Below are positions 46,367 to 57,612 of a DNA stretch of 64,000 nt, piece by piece. The notes beneath the pieces are model-generated. The model did no database searches. It was given only the letters and a program-made list of their open reading frames with translations, and was not told the origin of the DNA. This DNA comes from Indioceanicola profundi (GTDB lineage Bacteria; Pseudomonadota; Alphaproteobacteria; Azospirillales; Azospirillaceae): the NCBI RefSeq assembly GCF_003568845.1, contig NZ_CP030126.1:1577001-1641000 (forward strand). Reading direction: 5' to 3'. The stretch's first letter is position 1; each line of letters starts with the position of its first letter. A program made the translations under genes and the position numbers.

Positions 46367-47833
46367 TCATGCCACGTCGAGCTTTTCCATGAACATGGCG
46401 ACCGCACGCCGCAGGCTGACGACCTCCCGATCCAGCGCTGCGGCGGTATCGATCAGGACGCCGGCCTCGCCCCGGCTCTGAAGGGCGGCATGCGCCACCT
46501 CTGTAATGGTGGTTGACAGATGTTTCGCCCCGGATGACGCCTCCGTCACGTTCCGCGCGATCTCGCGGGTCGCCGCCTGCTGCTGATCCACGGCGGCGGC
46601 GACTCCCGCGGCAATCTCGTTCAGACGGTCCATGGTGCCGGTGATCTGCCCGATCGCCATGGCGGCCTCCCGCGCCACCTGCTGGATACCGGCAACCTGC
46701 GCGATGATGTCCTCCGTCGCGCGGGAAGTCTGGTTCGCGAGGCCTTTCACCTCGCTGGCAACCACGGCGAATCCCTTGCCGGCCTCTCCCGCCCGTGCCG
46801 CCTCGATGGTCGCGTTCAGCGCCAGAAGGTTTGTCTGGCCGGCGATCGATCCGATCATGTCCACGACCTCGCCGATGCGCCGGGCCGCTTCGTTCAGCCC
46901 GTCCACCGTGCCGTTGGTCAGCTTCGCCTGGGCGGATGCGGCGGCGGTCAGCCGCGCGCTTTCATTCACCTGGGCCGCGACCTCCCGGATGGTGGCGGCC
47001 AGCTCCTCCGCCGCAGCCGACACACTTTCCACCCCTTCGGCGGTCTGGCTTGCGGCCCCTGATACCCGTTCCGTCTGCCGCCCGGCTTCCTCAAGCAGCC
47101 CGCCCATGCTGCGGGACGAAGCGCCGACGCTGTGCGACGCCGTGTCCACCCGGCCGATCAGCGTGCCGATCTCCTCCTGGAAATTCTGGGAAATGCGGGC
47201 GCGGGCGTCGCGGCGGTCGGCACTCGCCTGCTCCGCCGTCCGCCGCGCCTGTTCCGCAAGGGCCGAAATCTCGCCAGCCGCAGCTTCCGCCTTGGAAATC
47301 GCCTCTTCCGACCGGGCGAGCGCCCTCTCAAGCGTCCAGGTCAGCCAGCCCAGCACGCCGCATTCGAGAATGACGACGACCGCGTGCAGGACCACTCGGC
47401 CAAAATCCGCGCCATCTGGAAAGACCGCATAGGGCAGCAGGAAGTTCAGGCCGAGATGATGCAGCGCCGTCGCCGTCGCCGCGACCAGAACCACGCGCCA
47501 ATCGCAGTAGGCGGCCAGCATGGCGAAGATCGCGTAATAGTACATGTGGACGTCGATCTGCCACGGTCCCGCCGACTTGCCGACGATCAGCGACGCCATT
47601 CCGACGAAGCCCACGGCGATCAGGTAGGACGTCGTCTCCCCGTTCCGGTCCAGCCGCAAGGAAAAGGTGGCCGTCGCGGCGAGAAGAAGGGCTGCCGCCT
47701 CATGCATCCAGCCGCCGGTTCCGCTCGCCCACCCGATGGCCAGCAGCACCGGGACATGCAGCCAGAGCGCCAGCGCAAAAATGCGATTGACCCTGCTCCG
47801 CAGCCGAACAACCTCCCGCACCATCGCAACCAT
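46367..47833 (-). CDS. Methyl-accepting chemotaxis protein with multi-helix membrane sensor
   Basis: 488 residues. The N-terminal ~170 residues are five or six membrane helices without a large periplasmic domain. They carry conserved-looking histidines and aromatic residues (His96 in [10 protein letters not shown], His125-126 in [16 protein letters not shown]). There is no HAMP domain; a coiled coil leads to the signalling domain (about 215-470) with the tip [20 protein letters not shown] and [21 protein letters not shown] 47833 has GAGGGGGG upstream. The ligand is unknown; membrane-potential or redox sensing is possible. Confidence 0.92.
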   Translation of the reverse strand: MVAMVREVVRLRSRVNRIFALALWLHVPVLLAIGWASGTGGWMHEAAALLLAATATFSLRLDRNGETTSYLIAVGFVGMASLIVGKSAGPWQIDVHMYYYAIFAMLAAYCDWRVVLVAATATALHHLGLNFLLPYAVFPDGADFGRVVLHAVVVILECGVLGWLTWTLERALARSEEAISKAEAAAGEISALAEQARRTAEQASADRRDARARISQNFQEEIGTLIGRVDTASHSVGASSRSMGGLLEEAGRQTERVSGAASQTAEGVESVSAAAEELAATIREVAAQVNESARLTAAASAQAKLTNGTVDGLNEAARRIGEVVDMIGSIAGQTNLLALNATIEAARAGEAGKGFAVVASEVKGLANQTSRATEDIIAQVAGIQQVAREAAMAIGQITGTMDRLNEIAAGVAAAVDQQQAATREIARNVTEASSGAKHLSTTITEVAHAALQSRGEAGVLIDTAAALDREVVSLRRAVAMFMEKLDVA

Positions 47834-47843
47834 TTCGCCCCCC

Positions 47844-48179
47844 TCAGACGCCGCCGGCGTCCTTTGCTTTTTCTGCCGCCGCACAGCCCCAGGCGGCTTC
47901 GGGATCCAGGATCAGCAGAGCGCCGGCCCGGCGCAGCCGCCCGGGCAAGCCCGGTCGATCCGACCGGACCACCCATATGAAGGGAATCACGCCCGACCGC
48001 ACCGGGACGGCATCCGCCCTTGCAATGATGTCCATACGGGCCGGGCTTCCAGTCCAGGGAGGGAAAAACACTGCGGCCGTGGCCGCCTGCTCCCGGGGAG
48101 CCGCCATGATCATCCCGGCAAGCGGCACGCTGAAGGCCAACAGCATCGCAGCGGGAACGAAGGTGCAAAGGCGGCGCAT
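47844..48179 (-). CDS. Small secreted hypothetical protein upstream of the chemoreceptor
   Basis: 111 residues. The N-terminus ([20 protein letters not shown] then AGMIMAAP) looks like a signal peptide cleaved near Ala27. The mature part (about 85 residues) is Ala/Arg-rich with [20 protein letters not shown] and [21 protein letters not shown] do not recognise it. It ends 10 bp before the chemoreceptor start, so the two are probably co-transcribed; it might be a periplasmic partner. Confidence 0.6.
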   Translation of the reverse strand: MRRLCTFVPAAMLLAFSVPLAGMIMAAPREQAATAAVFFPPWTGSPARMDIIARADAVPVRSGVIPFIWVVRSDRPGLPGRLRRAGALLILDPEAAWGCAAAEKAKDAGGV

Positions 48180-48297
48180 GGAGGCGGACCCAATGGTTTT
48201 CCGTCCTAACTTTATGTGGCTTACATCAGGCGTAGTTCTACCGTCAGTATACTACCACTTTTTGCATAGGAGAAGTGGGGTCTCTGATCGCCGACAG

Positions 48298-48326
48298 CAA
48301 AAAAGGGGGCCGAAACGGCCCCCTTT
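48298..48326 (-). terminator. Rho-independent terminator of prfC
   Basis: Eleven-base-pair stem (48302-48312 with 48316-48326), three-base loop; on the minus strand it is followed by a six-T run (complement of 48299-48304). It lies 26 bp beyond the prfC stop. Confidence 0.92.
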
Positions 48327-48352
48327 CCTATGCGGTCTGCGGTGCGGATGTT

Positions 48353-49966
48353 TTATGCCGCCTGCGTCGTCACCGACTTGCTCTGCTCCCGCGTCTTCAG
48401 CAGGCGGATGTGCGGATAATCCTCGGTCAGCCGGTTCAGGGTCCAGGAGTTGCGGGCCAGGAACACCAGCGCACCGTCATGATCCTCCGCCAGATCGCCG
48501 CGTTTGGCATCCACGAAGGCCTTCAGCTTCACCGGGTCGTCGCACTCGACCCAGCGGGCGCTGTCATAGCCCGCCGTCTCGAACCGGCCCTTCAGCCCGT
48601 ATTCGGCCTCCAGACGCGCAGCCAGCACCTCGAACTGGAGCTGGCCGACAACGCCCACGACCCAGTCGGCGCCGATCATGGGCTTGAAGACCTGGGAAGC
48701 GCCCTCCTCCGCGAAATGCTCCAGCGCCTTGCGCAGATGCTTCACCTTCAGCGGGTCGTCCAGCCGGACGCGCTGCAGCAGCTCCGGCGCGAAGCTCGGC
48801 ACGCCGGTGTAGCGCAGCTCCTCCCCCTCGGTCAGCGTGTCGCCGATGCGCAGCGTGCCGTGGTTGGGAATGCCGATGATATCGCCAGGGAACGCATCCT
48901 CCGCCAGCTCCCGGTCGCGCGCCAGGAACAGCACGGCGTTGTTCACCGCCAGCGTCTTGCCGGAGCGCATATGCTTCAGCTTGATGCCGCGCTTGAACTG
49001 GCCGGAGCAGAGGCGGAAGAAGGCGATGCGGTCGCGATGGTTCGGGTCCATGTTGGCCTGGACCTTGAACACGAAGCCGGTGACCTTGCCCTCGTCCGGC
49101 TTCACCTCGCGGCTGTCGGAACTCTGCGGCCGCGGCGGCGGGGCGTATTCCGCCAGGCCCAGCAGCAGCTCCCGAACGCCGAAATTATTGATGGCGGAGC
49201 CGAAGAACACCGGCGTCTGGTGGCCGGAGCGGTAGGTCTCCAGATCGAAGGGCGGGCAGACGCCGCGCACCATCTCCACATCCTCGCGCAGCTTGGCGGC
49301 AAGGTCGGCGGGGATCAGCTCGTCGATCCTCGGATCGTCGATGCCGTGGCACTCGATGCCCTCGGACGCGACGTCGCCGGCGCGGCGGTCCATCAGGATC
49401 AGCCGGTCGCGGATGATGTCGTAGCAGCCCTTGAAGTCGGAGCCGGAGCCGATCGGCCAGGAGGCCGGCGTGACCTCGAGCTGGAGGTCGCGCTCGATCT
49501 CGTCCATCAGCTCGAACGGGTCGCGGGCCTCGCGGTCCATCTTGTTGACGAAGGTGGCGATGGGCACGTCGCGCATGCGGCAGACCTCGAACAGCTTGCG
49601 GGTCTGGCTCTCGATGCCCTTTGCGGCGTCGATCACCATCACCGCGCTGTCCACGGCCGTCAGCGTCCGGTAGGTGTCCTCGGAGAAGTCCTCGTGGCCC
49701 GGCGTGTCCACCAGGTTGAAGGTGCGCTCCGCATAATCGAAATTCATCACCGAGGCGGTGACGGAGATTCCGCGCTCCCGCTCCACCTTCATCCAGTCCG
49801 ACTTGGCGCGCCGCTGCTCGCCACGCGCCTTCACGGCGCCCGCCATCTGGATGGCGCCGCCGAACAGCAGCAGCTTCTCGGTCAGGGTGGTCTTGCCGGC
49901 GTCCGGGTGCGCGATGATCGCGAAGGTCCGGCGCTTCTCGACCTCTTGAAGGAGATTCTCGGGCAT
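48353..49966 (-). CDS. prfC: Peptide chain release factor 3
   Basis: GTPase that recycles RF1/RF2 from ribosomes after termination. 537 residues. P-loop segment FAIIAHPDAGKTTLTEKLLL, LVDTPGHEDFSEDTYR (G3) and TFVNKMDREARDPFELMDEI (G4). ERGISVTASVMNFDY is the switch I region. ATG 49966 (MPENLLQEVEKRRT) is chosen; a GTG at 49975 adds three residues. It carries its own terminator. Confidence 0.97.
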   Translation of the reverse strand: MPENLLQEVEKRRTFAIIAHPDAGKTTLTEKLLLFGGAIQMAGAVKARGEQRRAKSDWMKVERERGISVTASVMNFDYAERTFNLVDTPGHEDFSEDTYRTLTAVDSAVMVIDAAKGIESQTRKLFEVCRMRDVPIATFVNKMDREARDPFELMDEIERDLQLEVTPASWPIGSGSDFKGCYDIIRDRLILMDRRAGDVASEGIECHGIDDPRIDELIPADLAAKLREDVEMVRGVCPPFDLETYRSGHQTPVFFGSAINNFGVRELLLGLAEYAPPPRPQSSDSREVKPDEGKVTGFVFKVQANMDPNHRDRIAFFRLCSGQFKRGIKLKHMRSGKTLAVNNAVLFLARDRELAEDAFPGDIIGIPNHGTLRIGDTLTEGEELRYTGVPSFAPELLQRVRLDDPLKVKHLRKALEHFAEEGASQVFKPMIGADWVVGVVGQLQFEVLAARLEAEYGLKGRFETAGYDSARWVECDDPVKLKAFVDAKRGDLAEDHDGALVFLARNSWTLNRLTEDYPHIRLLKTREQSKSVTTQAA

Positions 49967-50085
49967 GGCTGTCACTACGCACTTGGTGTTCGGTCCGGAT
50001 GGCCGCCCCCGTGTGGAGGGGCCACAGGGTGGAGGCTGCCGCCTTCACCACCGTCATCCGGTCGAAAGCCGGGACGACGGGAAAC

Positions 50086-50123
50086 AAGTGAGGCTGCAAG
50101 CCCTGGAGCCTACAGCCTCACTT
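50086..50123 (-). terminator. Probable terminator hairpin after the DEAD-box gene
   Basis: Eleven-base-pair stem (50086-50096 with 50113-50123) with a 16-base loop, starting 9 bp past the helicase stop. The following bases read TGTTTCCC on the minus strand, a weak T tract. Confidence 0.6.
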
Positions 50124-50132
50124 CACATCAGG

Positions 50133-51599
50133 TTACATGCCCGAGCGCGGGGCGCGGCGCAAGGGGGCCGCACCCTGGGGACCGTTGGCCCGGGGAGCGC
50201 GGGCCGGACGGCCCTCGCCCCGGAACTCGCGGTGCTCCCGCGGCTCGCGGTCCGGACGGGCTTCCCCGGCCGGACGCCCCTCGCCGGGACGCTCGTCCCG
50301 GAAGCGGGGCTTGCCCCAGCCGCCGTCGCGACCGCCCTCACGCGGGGCGCCATGACCGCCGCCATGGCCCTTGTAGCCGCCGGTCTTGTGACCGAAGGGC
50401 TTGCCGAAGCCGCCCGGCTTGCCAGCGAACCCACCCGGCCGGCGCGCCGGCTCCGGCGACGGCTCCAGACCCGGAAGGGTGCTGAAGACGGCGCGCTCGT
50501 TGGTGTAGCGCTCGATGGCCTTCACCAGCCCCATCTCCTGACGGGTGAAGAGGCTGTAGCTGATGCCGCTGTTGCCGGCGCGGCCCGTCCGGCCGATGCG
50601 GTGGACATAGTCCTCCGCATTGCGGGGCAGGTCGAAGTTGATGACGTGGGTCAGGTCGGCCACGTCGATGCCGCGGGCGGCAACGTCGGTGGCGACCACC
50701 AGGCGGACACGGCCCTGGCGCAGGGCGGTGACGACCCGGTTGCGGTCGCGCTGCTGCATGTCGCCATGCAGGGCGGCGGACGCATGGCCCTTGTCGAACA
50801 GCTCACCGGCAAGCCGGTCGGCGTCGCGCTTGGTGGCAGCGAAGACGATGCCCTTCTCGAAGCTCTCATCCGCCAGCAGGGCGTCCAGGAGCTTGTGCTT
50901 GTGGTCGAGACCGTCGGCCTTGAGCCAGCGCTGGTCGATGTTGACGGAGGTCACGACCTGACCGGCAACGTCGATGCGCACGGGATCGTTCAGCAGGCGC
51001 TTGGCCAGCCGCTCGGCATTGCCGTCCAGCGTCGCCGTGAACAGCAGGGTCTGCCGGGTCGGCGGGCACTTGGAGGAGATTTCCTCCACCGCGTCACGGA
51101 AGCCCATGTCCAGCATGCGGTCGGCCTCGTCCAGGACCAGCAGCTCGATGCCGGAAAGGTCGATCCGGTCGCGGCCCATATGGTCCAGCAGGCGGCCCGG
51201 CGTGGCGACGATCAGGTCGACACGGCGGCGCAGCATCTCGAGCTGCAAGCGGTAGGGCATGCCGCCCAGGATGGTGCCGGTATGGACGCGGGAGAACTTG
51301 GACAGCGCCTTCACATTGTCCATGACCTGGGTGGCCAGCTCACGGGTCGGGGTGAGGACGAGGACGCGGGGACCCCAGCTACCCTCGGCGCGCTGGTTCT
51401 GGGCGATGCGCTGCAGGGCAGGCAGGACGAAGGCGGCGGTCTTGCCGGTGCCGGTGTTGGCGGACGCCATGACGTCGCGGCCTGCCAGGGCATGCGGCAG
51501 GGCTTCGGCCTGGATCGGCGTCGGCTGGGTGAAGCCCAGCGCGTCGATGGCCTTCAGAAGATTTTCGGTGAGGCCGAGATCGTGGAACGTAACAGACAT
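50133..51599 (-). CDS. DEAD-box ATP-dependent RNA helicase (RhlE-like)
   Basis: 488 residues. Motifs in order: Q motif FTQPTPIQAEALPHAL, ASANTGTGKTAAFVLPAL (I), PTRELATQV (Ia), LVLDEADRMLDMGF (II), LFTATLDGNAERLAK (III; TAT instead of SAT), VATDVAARGIDVADLTHVIN (V) and YVHRIGRTGRAG (VI). The last ~115 residues are a Gly/Arg-rich disordered tail suited to RNA binding. It probably acts in ribosome assembly or RNA decay at low temperature. Confidence 0.95.
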   Translation of the reverse strand: MSVTFHDLGLTENLLKAIDALGFTQPTPIQAEALPHALAGRDVMASANTGTGKTAAFVLPALQRIAQNQRAEGSWGPRVLVLTPTRELATQVMDNVKALSKFSRVHTGTILGGMPYRLQLEMLRRRVDLIVATPGRLLDHMGRDRIDLSGIELLVLDEADRMLDMGFRDAVEEISSKCPPTRQTLLFTATLDGNAERLAKRLLNDPVRIDVAGQVVTSVNIDQRWLKADGLDHKHKLLDALLADESFEKGIVFAATKRDADRLAGELFDKGHASAALHGDMQQRDRNRVVTALRQGRVRLVVATDVAARGIDVADLTHVINFDLPRNAEDYVHRIGRTGRAGNSGISYSLFTRQEMGLVKAIERYTNERAVFSTLPGLEPSPEPARRPGGFAGKPGGFGKPFGHKTGGYKGHGGGHGAPREGGRDGGWGKPRFRDERPGEGRPAGEARPDREPREHREFRGEGRPARAPRANGPQGAAPLRRAPRSGM

Positions 51600-52278
51600 C
51601 TACTCTCACTCTCCAAACGGGCGGCGCCCGCCGAAGCCACGGCGGAAACGCAAAGCGCCCCTGTGCGGCGCCCCGGACGTAGACACGTCGCAGGTCCGCG
51701 ATTGCAAAAGAGCGGCTCGGCTTGTTCGGAAGGTGAGGAGCAGCGCGCGGCAGCGGAACAATGCCGCCGGCGATACATGCACGACCCGAAAATTCGTCGG
51801 GGCGTACACGATGGTGCCGGACAGTCTAGTCGCCGGCACCGGGGGCCCCACAGCCACTCGGTTCAGTGCGACCACATATGGCACAGTTGTTGCCCTGTTC
51901 CAGTAGAAAATCGCAGCACACCCGCCCCGCGTTCTGAGCAGGGCAGAACCGGGCAGTCATATCCGGCAGCACGTCGGTCCCTTGTGACAGCCGACGCGCC
52001 CCGAATCAAAAGCCATCCCTCACGAGTTGCAGCCCCTGCTCCGCACCGAGCCGGATATCCCGCCCGGCGCTTGGCGGATCAGCCGCTCTGGTAATGTGGC
52101 GCAGTTCACCTACGCCATCGAGAATGAGACGCCGGATACGGGCAGCCGCCTGCACAGTCGCTGACGGTCGGCCTTTCGCCTTCCCCTCACGGCGCGATGG
52201 CTCCACAATCCCGCTCGCACGACAGGGCCTGCCGGTACGCACCGGAAGGCCCTGAAAAGAACGGGACAGGGAGATCGC
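51600..52278. other. 679-bp divergent intergenic region
   Basis: Lies between the leftward helicase gene and the rightward amidohydrolase gene. I see no convincing gene. From about 52006 to 52160 the minus strand has an open, codon-like stretch, but with no start and no recognisable product. The helicase promoter and leader must lie in the left part. No riboswitch or tRNA pattern was seen. Confidence 0.4.
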
Positions 52279-53646
52279 ATGTCCATCCGCCTTTCCGCCG
52301 GCCGGGCCGCCCTCGCCGCCGGCCTGTTTGCCATTTCGAATCTGCCTGCCGCGACGGTCCAGGCGCAGGAGCCTTCCGCCACGCTGATCCACGCCGGCAC
52401 CCTGCTGGCGGTTCCGGGTGAGCAGCCGAGGTCCCGACAAACCATCATAGTCCGCGACGGTCGCATCGCCGAAGTCCGTGACGGCTATGCCGACCCGGCC
52501 GCGGTCGGAGCCGATGGCGCACGCGTGATCGATCTCAAGGACCGTTTCGTCCTGCCGGGCCTGATCGACAGCCACGTCCACATCACCGGCGAACTGGGTC
52601 CCCGCTCCCGGCTCGAGGATGTGGAGGACGATCCGGAGGATACGGTGCTGATGGGCACCGTCTTCGCCGACCGCACGCTGCAAGCCGGCTTCACCACCGT
52701 GCGTGATCTCGGCTCCCCCGCCCGGACCGGCTTCGCCCTGCGCGACGCCATCGAGGCGGGCCGAGTTGCCGGCCCCACCATCCTAGCCGCCGGGCGGATG
52801 CTCTCGGTCACCGCAGGGCATGGCGACGTGAACGGCATGAACGCCGACATCACCGAGTTCCTGCACAGCCTGCACGGGGAGAATGTCTGCGACGGTGTCG
52901 ACGCCTGCCGACAGGCGGTGCGCACCCAGGTCCGCAATGGCGCGGATGTCATCAAGCTCGCTACAACCGGCGGCGTCCTGTCCAACATCGCCGCCGGCAC
53001 CGGGCAGCAGATGTTCGATGACGAGGTCCAGGCCATCGTGGATACCGGCCACATGCTGGGCAAGAAGGTCTCCGCCCATGCGCACGGCACGCCCGGCATC
53101 AACGCCGCCCTGCGCGCCGGCATCGACAGCGTGGAGCATGGCAGCTACCTGGACAAGGAGTCCGTGAAGCTGTTCCGGGAGCATGACGCCTGGCTGGTGC
53201 CGACATTGCTGGCCGGCGACACCGTGGCCCGCATGGCCGCGGGCAGCAGCACCCTCACCCCCGCCCAGCGGGAAAAGGCGGCCACCGTCGGCCCGATCAT
53301 GCAGAAGAACTTCGGCAGCGCCGTCCAGGCCGGCGTGAAGGTCGCCTTTGGAACCGATAGCGGCGTCAGCCCGCACGGTCAGAACGCGAAGGAGTTCAAG
53401 CTGATGGTGGATGCCGGCATGAGCCCGGCCGACGCGATCCGGAGCGCCACGACGGGTGCTGCCGCCCTGCTGGATCGTGCGGACCGCATCGGTACCATCG
53501 AGCCCGGCAAGGACGCCGACATCATCGCCGTAGCCGGGGACCCGCTGGCAGACGTGACCAGGCTGGAAACCGTGGATTTCGTGATGCGCCGCGGCACGAT
53601 CCACAAGCAAGGCGGCCTGCGCCAGCCCTTCACCCCGGCCAACTGA
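52279..53646 (+). CDS. Secreted metal-dependent amidohydrolase
   Basis: 455 residues. Signal peptide about 1-29 (LAAGLFAISNLPAATVQA). Amidohydrolase metal site: DSHVHITGELGP (His99 and His101), DVIKLATTGGVLS (bridging Lys), KVSAHAHGTPGI, DSVEHGSYLD and KVAFGTDSGVSPHG (Asp). It is related to imidazolonepropionase-like and Xaa-Pro/acyl-amino-acid hydrolases, often acting on N-acylated amino acids or dipeptides. Likely periplasmic. The substrate is not certain. Confidence 0.9.
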   Translation: MSIRLSAGRAALAAGLFAISNLPAATVQAQEPSATLIHAGTLLAVPGEQPRSRQTIIVRDGRIAEVRDGYADPAAVGADGARVIDLKDRFVLPGLIDSHVHITGELGPRSRLEDVEDDPEDTVLMGTVFADRTLQAGFTTVRDLGSPARTGFALRDAIEAGRVAGPTILAAGRMLSVTAGHGDVNGMNADITEFLHSLHGENVCDGVDACRQAVRTQVRNGADVIKLATTGGVLSNIAAGTGQQMFDDEVQAIVDTGHMLGKKVSAHAHGTPGINAALRAGIDSVEHGSYLDKESVKLFREHDAWLVPTLLAGDTVARMAAGSSTLTPAQREKAATVGPIMQKNFGSAVQAGVKVAFGTDSGVSPHGQNAKEFKLMVDAGMSPADAIRSATTGAAALLDRADRIGTIEPGKDADIIAVAGDPLADVTRLETVDFVMRRGTIHKQGGLRQPFTPAN

Positions 53647-53660
53647 GCAGGTGAAAAGGA

Positions 53661-53694
53661 AACGGCCCGGATGCCAAAGCGTCCGGGCCGTTTT
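53661..53694. terminator. Bidirectional terminator between amidohydrolase and glgP
   Basis: Eleven-base-pair stem (53661-53671 with 53682-53692), ten-base loop, followed by a T run on the plus strand. An A-rich left flank serves the convergent glgP transcript. Confidence 0.88.
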
Positions 53695-53713
53695 CATTGG
53701 GCCGTGCGGACTT

Positions 53714-56200
<2,487 letters not shown>

Positions 56201-56589
56201 GGGCAGGAATCGTCTTTCTAGGTCTGCATCCGGACCAGGGCGTCATCCCTGATCCACACTCTGAACAGATAGCAGCGGGCAGAGTTAAGGATCGTTTGAC
56301 GGCGGGCAAGCCCCATTCCGCCAACGGCAATTGCGCCCTGTTCAACGGGATTTGGCAACTGCCAATCACGAATAAGGGGCAGACACCCCCAACATGCTCA
56401 AACCGCGCAATCGTAAATCAGCAAGAGCGGATGGAAATACCGCTTCTAAAGATATTTCCAGGTTCTGCCGCAATGCAAATCAGGCCATTTCATGTCGAAA
56501 GTGGCGAACATCCGGCACTTCAACCCATTAGATCGGCAACACAACTCTCGTTTTCCCAAAGACTTGAAGTCGATTCCTGAGAAGACCTC

Positions 56590-56614
56590 GGAACATACCC
56601 CAGGGCGTCGCGTT
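56590..56614 (+). promoter_or_regulatory. EcfG-type (general stress) promoter candidate
   Basis: GGAAC at 56590-56594 and CGTT at 56611-56614 with a 16-base spacer, exactly the alphaproteobacterial EcfG consensus. It points toward the sigma-factor gene at 57021, about 400 bp downstream, and the small frame at 56710. Autoregulation of an EcfG-like sigma factor would be normal. Confidence 0.6.
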
Positions 56615-56709
56615 TCCCAACCACACCGGCGATGATGCCGAAGCAATAGCACGTCAGGGAAACCCCTTCACCCCACCTGCGTGCTTGAGAGTGACCCGGA
56701 GGCAACAGG

Positions 56710-56799
56710 ATGAAGAGCGACAGAGCCGATCACCTGACCGGTCCGATGCTTGGTACGGCCCCAGTGCTTCACAGCATGAGCACAGTCCGGGCCGACTAG
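56710..56799 (+). CDS. Possible 29-residue leader peptide
   Basis: ATG 56710 follows GGAGG (56698-56702) by 7 nt, an excellent ribosome site, and the frame ends at a TAG at 56797-56799. Product starts MKSDRADHLTGPMLG; no similarity recognised. It would be the first coding element after the EcfG-type promoter. It could equally be chance. Confidence 0.28.
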   Translation: MKSDRADHLTGPMLGTAPVLHSMSTVRAD

Positions 56800-56836
56800 C
56801 AGCCACTGGCCTGATCACCTTCCCCTGAACATCCGA

Positions 56837-56862
56837 CGCGGACGGACGGTGTTGCGTCCGCG
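56837..56862 (+). other. GC hairpin in the leader of the sigma-factor gene
   Basis: Eight-base-pair stem (56837-56844 with 56855-56862) and ten-base loop, without a T run, 160 bp before the sigma-factor start. It could be an mRNA stability or attenuation element, or a weak terminator after the small frame. Confidence 0.4.
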
Positions 56863-57020
56863 AAGGAAGTCACTTGCCCTCCGCCGGGCCGATTGCCTGG
56901 CGGACGACGGCGGAGCCATGCCCGGAACCGCCGCCGGATCACTGTCCGAATGATCACCTCCGAGCACGAGCGAGTCCCAGTCCCCCACCAGGACATCACG
57001 AAACGCAACGGAGCCCGAAC

Positions 57021-57494
57021 ATGGCCTATTCCTTCTCCGACGAGCTGGTCACCTGCATCCCCGCGCTGCATCGCTACGCCTGCAAGCTGACCCGTGACGC
57101 GACCCAGGCCGAAGATCTGACGCAGGATTGCGTCGCCCGCGCCCTGTCCCGCTCCCACCGGTTCGAGCCGGGAACCAACATGCAGGCGTGGCTGACCACC
57201 ATGCTGAAGAACCTGCACTTCAATAATCTCCAGCGCGACAAGCACATGACGAAGGTCGAGCTGTGGGACCACGCCGCATCCTGCGACGCCACGCAGCTTT
57301 CACGTCTCGTCTGCCGCGATGTGGACCGCGCCTTCAAGACCCTGACTCCCTGCCAGCGCAAGGTGGTGAAGCTTGTCGCCATCGAGGGCCGCCCCTATCA
57401 GGAAGCGGCGGAGAAGCTGAACGTCTCCATCGGGACCATCCGTTCCCGTCTGTGCCGGGCGCGCGAGCGCCTGAACAACATGATGTCCGCGTAA
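57021..57494 (+). CDS. ECF sigma factor, EcfG-like
   Basis: 157 residues. Region 2 (about 10-75): IPALHRYACKLTRDATQAED, then FEPGTNMQAWLTTMLKNLHF. Region 4 (about 102-152): AFKTLTPCQRKVVKLVAIEG, then GTIRSRLCRARERLNNMM. The GTN-x-x-AWL-x-x-x-L-x-N pattern resembles EcfG (ECF15) general-stress sigma factors; the subgroup is from memory. No nepR/phyR pair is adjacent, so this may be one of several EcfG paralogues. A strong terminator follows. Confidence 0.9.
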   Translation: MAYSFSDELVTCIPALHRYACKLTRDATQAEDLTQDCVARALSRSHRFEPGTNMQAWLTTMLKNLHFNNLQRDKHMTKVELWDHAASCDATQLSRLVCRDVDRAFKTLTPCQRKVVKLVAIEGRPYQEAAEKLNVSIGTIRSRLCRARERLNNMMSA

Positions 57495-57557
57495 ATCCGG
57501 AGGGGGAACGGGGCGGTCCGTCCGGTCGCCGCCCCACTTTCCCGTCCTGCTCCGTAC

Positions 57558-57590
57558 AAAAAGGGCCGATCCGGAGGGATCGGCCTTTTT
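57558..57590. terminator. Bidirectional terminator after the sigma-factor gene
   Basis: Nine-base-pair stem (57564-57572 with 57577-57585), four-base loop, flanked by A5 on the left and T5 on the right. It serves the sigma gene and the convergent SDR gene. Confidence 0.92.
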
Positions 57591-57612
57591 GCCGTCCGGC
57601 TGTGACGGGCCG

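Larger units (their letters stand above)
56201..57020. other. 820-bp region between glgP and the sigma-factor gene
   Basis: Lower in GC than its surroundings in the left half. It contains a GGAAC-N16-CGTT promoter (56590-56614), a possible 29-codon frame (56710-56799) and a GC hairpin (56837-56862). No larger gene is evident on either strand. The leftward glgP promoter must also lie here. Confidence 0.5.

Noticed and set aside
52006-52160. Minus-strand coding remnant upstream of the amidohydrolase
   Set aside because: No start, no ribosome site and no recognisable family; open frames of this size are common by chance at this GC content.
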